A stretch of DNA of 8,441 nt. Source: an uncultured Candidatus Saccharibacteria bacterium. GTDB taxonomy: Bacteria > Patescibacteria > Saccharimonadia > Saccharimonadales > UBA6022. Below, piece after piece: positions 1-4,641 of the stretch. The notes under the pieces are model-generated. The model saw only the letters and a program-made list of their open reading frames with translations. It did no database searches and had not been told where the DNA came from. The number at the start of each line of letters is the position of its first letter. The first letter of the stretch is position 1. The DNA lies in NCBI GenBank assembly GCA_946479665.1, contig CAMLGO010000030.1:1-8441 (forward strand), written 5' to 3'. The position numbers were made by a program, and so were the translations under genes.

Positions 1-504
1 CTTGCTGTCTTTTTCCTGCTCGACTATCTCTTTGCACGCAAATGGTCGGACTGGAAAAAGCTCATTCCTGTCGTTGCGGCTCCCTTGGGCCTTGCTGCCT
101 ACGCGCTCTATCTATGGATACTATTTGGCAACCCTTTGGAGTTCATCACTGCCCAGCAAAACTGGGGCCGGCTTGATGGCAACATTATCCACAACCTCAT
201 ATCATCCATGCGTCCGCCATATCTCTGGTATCTTCCCGTCCTCGGAGCGATGCTGTGGGCCGTCTGGAAGTATCTTGGCAAGACGTGGTTTATCTACTGC
301 CTTCTTTTCATCCTCATCCCGATCTCAAGTGGTCGCCTCGACAGCCTTAATCGCTACATGATCGCATTGCCGCCGCTTTTCCTTGCACTATCACTTTACT
401 TCGAGTCGAAGCCAGCGTTCTTAAAAACATTCTATGTAGTCACCTCGGTATTCCTCCTTGCGTGGAACATACTTCTCTTCATGAATGATTACTGGGTTGC
501 CTAG
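1..504 (+). CDS. PIG-V-like mannosyltransferase, C-terminal part (5' end outside window)
   Basis: The frame is open from base 1 and ends at TAG 502-504, followed at once by an in-frame TGA; 167 codons are visible and the start lies upstream of the window. The product is very hydrophobic, with about five to six membrane segments, including one around LIPVVAAPLGLAAYALYLW and a last one ending in NDYWVA. Two stretches recall bacterial PIG-V/GPI-mannosyltransferase-like (GT-C fold) proteins: GNPLEFITAQQNWGR, the loop that in the family reads roughly G-[DN]-P-L-x-F-x-x-A-Q-x-x-W-x-R, and SLNRYMIALPPLFLALS, which matches the late S-x-x-R-Y-x-x-x-x-P-L-F segment. Family members transfer sugars from polyprenyl-phosphate donors to acceptors at the outer membrane face. 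The catalytic N-terminal loop is not visible, so activity is inferred from the family only. It is convergent with the RCC1 gene and shares its terminator. A GT39-type transferase is the main alternative. Confidence 0.72.
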   Translation, partial: LAVFFLLDYLFARKWSDWKKLIPVVAAPLGLAAYALYLWILFGNPLEFITAQQNWGRLDGNIIHNLISSMRPPYLWYLPVLGAMLWAVWKYLGKTWFIYCLLFILIPISSGRLDSLNRYMIALPPLFLALSLYFESKPAFLKTFYVVTSVFLLAWNILLFMNDYWVA

Positions 505-521
505 TGACAGCCTAGAGAGCG

Positions 522-559
522 TATATAAAAACCTCACCGCATAGTGAGGTTTTTATATA
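522..559. terminator. Bidirectional intrinsic terminator between convergent genes
   Basis: A perfect 16-bp inverted repeat (arms 522-537 and 544-559) encloses a 6-base loop, CGCATA. The inner part of the arms is CCTCAC/GTGAGG, flanked by A5 on one side and T5 on the other, so each strand transcribes a GC-containing stem followed by a U run. It lies 17 bases after the stop of the + strand gene and 3 bases after the stop of the minus-strand RCC1 gene, and so can serve both. Confidence 0.9.
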
Positions 560-562
560 TAC

Positions 563-2806
563 CTAGTGATTATCTCGCTGGCGTTTTCGGCGAGCGATAG
601 CGACAACGAGCGTAACAATAACAATAGAGATTATGGCAACAACCAAGCTCCACGGAAGCGACCATCCAGGCACCTTTGTTTCAGATGCAGATACTGCTAT
701 ATCTTGCACGGGCGACTGCGACTGCCCAGCCGTCACAACACGCACGGGATACGGGCCAAGATGCGTCGTGACATTCTCTGGCGTGGTCACTGCAATATCA
801 ACCATATGAATCCCAGCGGGCAGCGCTGTCCCGAGAGCACATTTCCAATTACCATTTTCATCCGCCTTTGTCGTACAAGTTACAGGGTCGGAGTGCACTG
901 TCACAATCACCGTACTATATGGCGTCGTCTTACCTCGAAACACAGGAAGTGAAGCAATGACCGGTGTACCAACCATCGGTTTATCGTCAACCGAAACCTC
1001 CGACTTTGACACAATCTCAACGACTGAACTATTGTCAGTCCGGTTCAAAGGCGCCGCAGTAAGGAGAAGTCTGTCGATGTGCGTCGGCAGGACTGTCTCT
1101 GGCGTATTTAGTACTACCGGCGGCACTTCGTCATCAGTAGGCGTGGGTGTCGTTGGCGTATTGAAATTATATATTTCCGAATCATCTACCACAATTGAAC
1201 CGGCAGCGGTAATGTCAAAGTTATCTGGTAGCCAAATATTCACATTCGCGGCCGTCATAGCAGCTTGTCCGCCGCTAAAAATATAATAACAAGCTGGTAT
1301 ATCCGACACATTCGCTGGATCAACACCATTAAAATCAATCAGCTGCTGGGCTGTCGCACCTGTCCCATCGGCACAAAACGGAAGCGGCACACCATTGAGC
1401 GTGACCAGTGATCGCGACAATGCATCAAGATACGGTGGGAACTCCGTCCCAGTTACCTGCAACTCCTTGCGCCCGTTAGTTTCACCGAATGCAATCGACG
1501 AGATATTCGCCGTTACTAACGGCAACACAGGCACAGGTGTTGTCGCCTTTGTGCTATAGGCTGCTGAACCATTTCCCAATTTACCTCCATCATTCTTTCC
1601 CCAACAGTATGCTTGACCAGAGGCAATGACACAGGTATGCCCAAAGCTGCTCACGCTAATTGCGCTTACCGTCTTACCGCCTAATCCGCTAGCTGTATCA
1701 ACTACTACAGGCACTAAGCTATCCTGAAGTGTGGCATTACCTAGCTGTCCAACGCTATTCTCACCCCAACAATAGGCTTGGCCATCTGTTGCTGTTGCAC
1801 ACGTCCAAGCAGCGCCAGTGCTTATTGTCGTCAATGTCTTGCCAGCAAGCACTCCCGCGGTACTAACGGCAACTGGCAGAGATCTTTCTTGAGTGGTTCC
1901 GTCACCTAATTGACCTTTTGCGTTAGCACCCCAGCAATAGGCTTCATGATCTGATGCGACGGCACATGTCTGTAGCACACCAGCGCTTATAACGGATATA
2001 GTCTTACCTGAAAACACACCAGTCATATCAACTGGCAACGGCACCAAGCTACTACCCCCCAAATCCGTTCCCAATTGCCCGTTAAAATCAGATCCCCAGC
2101 AGTATGCTAGCCCGTCAGTCGTTACAGCACAGCTATGAGTATGACCAGCACTGATCGACACAACCGACTTACCGGTTAGTTCTCCGGTTGTCTCGACAGC
2201 GACTGGCACAAGGCTATTTGCTCCTGTGCCGTCACCTAATTGACCATTAATATTTCTGCCCCAACAATACGCATGGTGATCCGTAGCAACGGCACAAGTA
2301 TGTGAAGTCCCTGCACTAATTGCGGTAAGCGTCTTGCCCGCCAAAACACCGCTCGTGCTAACAGCGACTGGCACAAGGCTAGTTTGGGTTGTATTGTTAC
2401 CCAGCTGCCCACTTGCATTAGTTCCCCAACAATACGCTTTGCCTTCCGATGTAAGAACACAGGAATAATCCGTACCTGCGTCTACTGCTGTAATCGTTTT
2501 ACCGGCAAGTACCCCTGCCGTGCTAACGGCAACCGGAAATGAGCTGTTTGTCGACGCGCCAGTACCTAGCTGTCCGCTCGTGCCATACCCCCAACAATAC
2601 GCCTTTGCCTCAGAAGTAAGTCCACAGGTATGCGCATCGCCTACGCTAATTTGCGACCAGCCACTTGCTTGCCATGGCTCTGCTGCAGCAACAGGGTTAG
2701 TGGAAAGAAGCGATAGATATGGCGCCGCCACAAGTCCCATTACAATAGCACCCGATACCACTACACGCCTCAGATGCAATTTAACTTTTGCTATCCGCAC
2801 ACCCAT
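563..2806 (-). CDS. Secreted, membrane-anchored RCC1-repeat (seven-bladed propeller) surface protein
   Basis: This is a 747-residue extracellular protein. Residues 1-42 are a signal peptide with a basic start (KVKLHLRR), a hydrophobic core and a VAAA-EP cleavage-like site. Residues 51-413 hold seven RCC1 repeats, each with the pattern SAG..H(T/S)C....D..AYCWG.N..GQLG, enough for one complete beta-propeller. Residues about 433-550 look like an IPT/TIG-type Ig fold (ELQVTGTEF). A Pro/Thr linker follows (551-560), then a bacterial Ig-like domain around 624-690 with the typical ADENGNW motif. Residues about 716-738 form a C-terminal membrane helix, followed by RRKRQRDNH, so the bulk lies outside the cell. 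No LPXTG motif is present. The start is ATG 2806: GAGGGGAGA lies directly before it, and the alternative GTG at 2830 sits at or before the predicted transcription start. Bacterial RCC1 propellers are generally thought to bind other molecules; the ligand and role here are unknown. Confidence 0.9.
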   Translation of the reverse strand: MGVRIAKVKLHLRRVVVSGAIVMGLVAAPYLSLLSTNPVAAAEPWQASGWSQISVGDAHTCGLTSEAKAYCWGYGTSGQLGTGASTNSSFPVAVSTAGVLAGKTITAVDAGTDYSCVLTSEGKAYCWGTNASGQLGNNTTQTSLVPVAVSTSGVLAGKTLTAISAGTSHTCAVATDHHAYCWGRNINGQLGDGTGANSLVPVAVETTGELTGKSVVSISAGHTHSCAVTTDGLAYCWGSDFNGQLGTDLGGSSLVPLPVDMTGVFSGKTISVISAGVLQTCAVASDHEAYCWGANAKGQLGDGTTQERSLPVAVSTAGVLAGKTLTTISTGAAWTCATATDGQAYCWGENSVGQLGNATLQDSLVPVVVDTASGLGGKTVSAISVSSFGHTCVIASGQAYCWGKNDGGKLGNGSAAYSTKATTPVPVLPLVTANISSIAFGETNGRKELQVTGTEFPPYLDALSRSLVTLNGVPLPFCADGTGATAQQLIDFNGVDPANVSDIPACYYIFSGGQAAMTAANVNIWLPDNFDITAAGSIVVDDSEIYNFNTPTTPTPTDDEVPPVVLNTPETVLPTHIDRLLLTAAPLNRTDNSSVVEIVSKSEVSVDDKPMVGTPVIASLPVFRGKTTPYSTVIVTVHSDPVTCTTKADENGNWKCALGTALPAGIHMVDIAVTTPENVTTHLGPYPVRVVTAGQSQSPVQDIAVSASETKVPGWSLPWSLVVAIISIVIVTLVVAIARRKRQRDNH
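1568..2656 (-). repeat. Seven tandem RCC1 repeats within the propeller gene
   Basis: There are seven in-frame units of about 50-55 codons, covering residues 51-413. The C-terminal hallmark of each unit is at YCWGYGTSGQLG (70-81), YCWGTNASGQLG (125-136), YCWGRNINGQLG (180-191), YCWGSDFNGQLG (235-246), YCWGANAKGQLG (290-301), YCWGENSVGQLG (345-356) and YCWGKNDGGKLG (400-411). The spacing is an exact 55 residues throughout. The linker PVAVSTAGVLAGKT is almost identical between several units, pointing to internal duplication. The last unit is the most divergent. Confidence 0.93.
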
Positions 2807-2815
2807 TCTCCCCTC
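2807..2815 (-). promoter_or_regulatory. Shine-Dalgarno deciding the RCC1-gene start
   Basis: On the minus strand GAGGGGAGA abuts ATG 2806. It is the only purine-rich anti-16S complement near the N-terminus, and it falls inside the frame that would be translated if GTG 2830 were used. It therefore argues for the shorter, 747-residue protein. Confidence 0.65.
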
Positions 2816-2821
2816 GCAATG

Positions 2822-2834
2822 TATTGTCACAATA
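2822..2834. promoter_or_regulatory. 13-bp perfect dyad over the RCC1-gene start site (candidate operator)
   Basis: TATTGT-C-ACAATA is a perfect inverted repeat with 6-base arms and one central base. It overlaps the 3' half of the -10 box and the predicted transcription start, a placement typical of repressor operators. The arms are short and AT-rich, so chance is possible. No regulator gene is in the window. Confidence 0.3.
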
Positions 2835-2840
2835 ATACCA
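2825..2840 (-). promoter_or_regulatory. Extended -10 promoter of the RCC1 gene
   Basis: Reading the minus strand, TGG-TATTAT occupies 2840-2832, a 5/6 match to TATAAT preceded by the TGn extension. The expected start site is near 2825, giving a leader of about 19 bases that holds the Shine-Dalgarno sequence. No good -35 is seen 16-18 bases upstream (AGGCGT), which is tolerable for an extended -10. The promoter lies downstream of the rplU terminator, so the gene appears to be transcribed alone. Confidence 0.55.
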
Positions 2841-2874
2841 CGCCAGAGGTTTCTACGCCTAGGTTAAATCATTA

Positions 2875-2902
2875 AAAAACCTCACCGAGAGGCGAGGTTT
2901 TT
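2875..2902 (-). terminator. Intrinsic terminator of rplU
   Basis: The hairpin has arms 2875-2886 and 2891-2902 and a 4-base loop. In minus-strand RNA the stem is fully paired because one position is a G-U wobble; in + strand RNA the same position is an A-C mismatch, so the structure favours termination of the minus-strand rplU transcript. A run of U follows the stem. It begins 5 bases after the rplU stop codon. Confidence 0.88.
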
Positions 2903-2907
2903 ATAAG

Positions 2908-3216
2908 CTACTTGATTGAACTGATTTCAATCTTTGAATATTTTTGGCGGTGACCGTTCTCTTTATGAACGCGCTTTTTCGCTTTGTAGCGAATGATGCG
3001 GATCTTGTCACCCTTTACGAGGTCTTCAACAACCTTAGCAACTACCTTCACACCTTTTACAGTTGGTGTTCCGACAGTCGTTTTATCGCCATCAATCACC
3101 AACAGTGCATCAAGCGTGAGCTCTTTTGTGCCTTCCGGGAGGAGGTCCACCAGGAGGGTCTCTTTTTCGGCAACAACGAATTGTTTGCCACCGATCTTAA
3201 CGACTGCTTTTGACAT
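2908..3216 (-). CDS. rplU: 50S ribosomal protein L21
   Basis: The product has 102 residues, close to the 103 of the E. coli protein. It begins KAVVKIGGKQFVV (residues 3-15), the typical L21 N-terminus. It carries the C-terminal signature KIRIIRYKAKKRVHKENGHRQ followed by KYSKIEI (from about residue 70), the stretch that contacts 23S rRNA. L21 is an early-assembling large-subunit protein bound near domain I of 23S rRNA. The ATG at 3216 is preceded by AAAGGA with a 6-base spacer, exactly as in ileS. The gene has its own promoter and terminator and so looks monocistronic. In most bacteria rpmA (L27) follows rplU closely, but here the next gene is the RCC1 surface protein. Confidence 0.97.
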   Translation of the reverse strand: MSKAVVKIGGKQFVVAEKETLLVDLLPEGTKELTLDALLVIDGDKTTVGTPTVKGVKVVAKVVEDLVKGDKIRIIRYKAKKRVHKENGHRQKYSKIEISSIK

Positions 3217-3222
3217 TATGAT

Positions 3223-3228
3223 TCCTTT
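3223..3228 (-). promoter_or_regulatory. Shine-Dalgarno of rplU
   Basis: AAAGGA on the minus strand is separated from ATG by six bases (ATCATA). It has the same core and spacing as the ileS site, which suggests that this is the organism's standard strong initiation signal. Confidence 0.75.
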
Positions 3229-3244
3229 TATTATTAATCAATCA

Positions 3245-3280
3245 GTTGTACATTGTAACAGATTGACACACATCTATCAA
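3245..3280 (-). promoter_or_regulatory. rplU promoter
   Basis: On the minus strand, TTGATA (3280-3275) is followed after exactly 17 bases by TACAAT (3257-3252), which is also preceded by TGT and so forms an extended -10. Both hexamers match the sigma-70 consensus at 5/6 positions. The start site should be near 3245, leaving a leader of about 29 bases that contains AAAGGA. This is the best promoter in the window, as expected for a ribosomal protein gene. Confidence 0.82.
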
Positions 3281-3298
3281 GCAGATGGCAGAAATACG

Positions 3299-3883
3299 CT
3301 ACGCCTTATGACTTGCTAGCGCTTGCCGATCCCCGAAGCGACGCAGGCCCCATCGCCCAATCAAAGCCACTGGCACAAGCACGATCAACCACCAATACCA
3401 GCTAAGCCCAGCTAGCTTCCACCCTTGCGGGCTTGCCGCAAGAACCGGCGCGTTAGATCCTCGGACCGTAACACCGCTCACTGGCGCGCTCGATTTTACC
3501 AGAAACCCGTGTGGAATATTCGGGTAGAGATGTGGCAACGGAGCCGTATCGACTGTCGGCAGAGGAGCAAGGTCACTTACCGATTCTTGGACGGGGGCAC
3601 TAACGCCGGCTGATGGCTGCGAAGAGGGTGACGATGAACTTGTCTGGCCGGGTGAAGTTTTAGTGCCAGAAGTATCGCCTTTTTTATTTGTCGTACTAGA
3701 TTTCTCTGTCTTTTCCCGACCGAGTAGATTATTGGGGTTCAAATCGCGCAGTAACGCCCGAGGGTCAACCCCCGCTACTGCTCGAGTCTCATAGTCATTA
3801 ACCGCAGCGAGAGCAACACTAAGAGCAAGAGAACATAGCAGCAGACTACCGTGCCGATGCATTAGTGTTAGTACTCGCTTCAT
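3299..3883 (-). CDS. Surface/membrane protein of unknown function with Ser/Thr/Pro-rich linker and C-terminal anchor
   Basis: I do not recognise a family. The 194 residues read as follows: a basic start and hydrophobic segment (about 11-28, LLLCSLALSVALAA) that could be a signal peptide or membrane helix; a charged stretch, 40-60; a low-complexity Ser/Thr/Lys/Gln/Pro region, about 60-105; a Pro-rich segment with PLPTVDTAPLPHLYPNIP (107-124); and a C-terminal helix (about 161-176) after a Trp-rich lead (LSWYWWLI), with a GRWGLRRFGDRQ tail. This suits a small protein with a flexible extracellular stalk anchored at its C-terminus. C17 sits within the hydrophobic core and does not form a convincing lipobox. 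The start is ambiguous: ATG 3883 (chosen; AGGTGA lies just before it) or GTG 3889, two codons longer, with GGGGGA upstream. No terminator follows, so readthrough into rplU is possible. Confidence 0.75.
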   Translation of the reverse strand: MKRVLTLMHRHGSLLLCSLALSVALAAVNDYETRAVAGVDPRALLRDLNPNNLLGREKTEKSSTTNKKGDTSGTKTSPGQTSSSSPSSQPSAGVSAPVQESVSDLAPLPTVDTAPLPHLYPNIPHGFLVKSSAPVSGVTVRGSNAPVLAASPQGWKLAGLSWYWWLIVLVPVALIGRWGLRRFGDRQALASHKA

Positions 3884-3919
3884 ATTCACCTATCCCCCAT
3901 GCTCATATGAACATATTGA

Positions 3920-3935
3920 TAGGCTAATTATACCA
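3920..3935 (-). promoter_or_regulatory. Extended -10 promoter of the 194-residue protein gene
   Basis: TGG-TATAAT lies at 3935-3927 on the minus strand, with a perfect -10 hexamer and a TGn extension. No recognisable -35 lies 17 bases upstream (AGCACG). The start would be near 3920, giving a leader of about 37 bases. It resembles the RCC1-gene promoter (TGG-TATTAT, also lacking a -35). Confidence 0.62.
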
Positions 3936-3953
3936 CGGCGTTTATTTGCCGTG
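3934..3953 (-). other. Small hairpin over the metallopeptidase stop codon, abutting the next promoter
   Basis: A 6-bp GC-rich stem, CACGGC/GCCGTG (3934-3939 and 3948-3953), has an 8-base loop that contains the TAA stop of the upstream gene. On the minus strand the stem is followed by GTATAATT rather than a U run, so it is not a canonical terminator. It could protect the 3' end of the metallopeptidase mRNA or slow polymerase; it may also be incidental. Confidence 0.35.
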
Positions 3954-4325
3954 CTGCTGGATCTTATCCATATCAGCATGGCTAAGGCCATAAAAATGAG
4001 CTATTTCATGCCAAAGTGTCCGTTTGGTTTGTTCAAATAATGATGCCTCATCGTACGACATAGCAAGAATCTGATTCTTAAAAAGCGTGATCTTATCCGG
4101 CAAGACGAATGTATATCCTGCCCCTCGCTTTGTCATTGGAATACCTTCATAGAGGCCCAGTAGAAGATGGTTATTATCAAGATGCATCTTCTCTTTTTGT
4201 TCAGGCGTTGGATCATCCGCATATACAATCGCGACATTATCGAGGCCACGAATATACTGCTGAGGAAGCTCGTCCATAGCCTTTGTAATCAAGTGGTCAA
4301 ATTGCTCATCGGAAATAATCTGCAT
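3942..4325 (-). CDS. Zincin-like metallopeptidase (PF06262-type minimal metalloprotease)
   Basis: The 127-residue product matches the small zincin family once called DUF1025. It has an N-terminal acidic helix (ISDEQFDHLITKAMDELP, 4-21), then LDNVAIVYADDP (28-39), LLGLYEGIP (55-63), LPDKITLF (75-82), and near the C-terminus the full zinc motif HEIAHFYGLSH (106-116), with H106, H110 and H116 as likely zinc ligands and E107 as the catalytic base. The fold is a minimal metzincin-like core without signal peptide or membrane helix, so it should act in the cytoplasm. Substrates are not established for the family. The length is normal and the motif is intact. There is no Shine-Dalgarno sequence; a TATAAT box ends six bases before ATG, suggesting a leaderless transcript. 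The acidic 67-residue gene lies 29 bases upstream on the same strand. Confidence 0.9.
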   Translation of the reverse strand: MQIISDEQFDHLITKAMDELPQQYIRGLDNVAIVYADDPTPEQKEKMHLDNNHLLLGLYEGIPMTKRGAGYTFVLPDKITLFKNQILAMSYDEASLFEQTKRTLWHEIAHFYGLSHADMDKIQQHGK

Positions 4326-4337
4326 AATAGTATTATA
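4326..4337 (-). promoter_or_regulatory. -10 box placed for leaderless transcription of the metallopeptidase
   Basis: A perfect TATAAT occupies 4337-4332 on the minus strand, and only six bases (ACTATT) separate it from ATG 4325. With the usual distance from -10 to start site, transcription begins at or next to the A of ATG. No purine-rich ribosome site is present. The region 17 bases upstream has no clear -35. The very AT-rich surroundings make chance -10 matches more likely. Confidence 0.5.
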
Positions 4338-4355
4338 CTATATAAAATATAGTAT
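4335..4355. repeat. 9-bp AT-rich inverted repeat between the acidic gene and the metallopeptidase
   Basis: ATACTATAT-AAA-ATATAGTAT is a perfect inverted repeat (arms 4335-4343 and 4347-4355). It touches the stop codon of the 67-residue gene at one end and the metallopeptidase -10 box at the other. It could be an operator or a weak hairpin between the two genes. No U run follows, so it is not an obvious terminator. Confidence 0.4.
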
Positions 4356-4558
4356 TAATCTTCACTAAAGTGAACCCACTCAGGGTCCTGTTCGATATCT
4401 TGCTCGACACTACTCCAGAACATCGAGAGCTGGCCCTCGTCGACCCCCTCCTCGAGCGTAATCACCTCTTCGCTTTGCTGCTCGGCAGCAATCTCTTCAG
4501 CAAGCCCGCCGCCGAGCGGGTCAATTTTCGGTAATGAAATATGGTGGAATAATGACAT
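4355..4558 (-). CDS. Small acidic protein of unknown function
   Basis: The product has 67 residues, of which 17 are Asp or Glu and only one (K11) is Lys or Arg, so it is strongly acidic and probably soluble. The visible parts are a short hydrophobic N-terminus with SLPKIDPLGGG (8-18), an acidic helix-like middle (AEEIAAEQQSEEVITLEEG, 20-38) and an aromatic C-terminus (MFWSSVEQDIEQDPEWVHF). I do not recognise a family. Support for a real gene comes from the ordered position between two minus-strand genes, a consensus-like promoter at the right distance and a start and stop that fit the gaps. No good Shine-Dalgarno precedes ATG 4558. The metallopeptidase starts 29 bases after its stop, so the two may be co-transcribed and functionally linked. 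Confidence 0.72.
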   Translation of the reverse strand: MSLFHHISLPKIDPLGGGLAEEIAAEQQSEEVITLEEGVDEGQLSMFWSSVEQDIEQDPEWVHFSED

Positions 4559-4587
4559 AGGTTACTTTTTTGTTTTAGTTATTGGAT

Positions 4588-4623
4588 TACCATTAATTTA
4601 GCATAAAAACTATATAATGTCAA
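4588..4623 (-). promoter_or_regulatory. Promoter of the acidic-protein gene
   Basis: On the minus strand a perfect TTGACA (4623-4618) is followed after 17 bases by TAAATT (4600-4595), which is preceded by TGC and so is an extended -10. The -10 matches consensus at 4/6 positions. The start would be near 4588, giving a leader of about 30 bases. It lies in the 83-base gap after the C26 gene, which has no obvious terminator, so some readthrough from that gene is also possible. Confidence 0.68.
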
Positions 4624-4641
4624 TCGCCCCTCTTTCGGATG

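Noticed and set aside
563..665. LPXTG sortase signal at the C-terminus of the RCC1 protein
   Set aside because: The tail has a membrane helix and basic end, but no LPXTG-like motif precedes it.
1568..2656. Regularly spaced repeats suggesting a CRISPR array
   Set aside because: The period is about 165 bases, the units are diverged and in frame, and they encode RCC1 blades.
2807..2830. GTG start eight codons upstream for the RCC1 protein
   Set aside because: The predicted transcription start lies at about 2825, leaving no upstream RNA, and the Shine-Dalgarno sequence fits ATG 2806.
4613..4618. Perfect TATAAT on the + strand between the acidic and C26 genes
   Set aside because: It would drive only antisense transcription into the C26 gene. 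The same bases overlap a better-supported minus-strand promoter (TTGACA, 17 bases, TGC-TAAATT).
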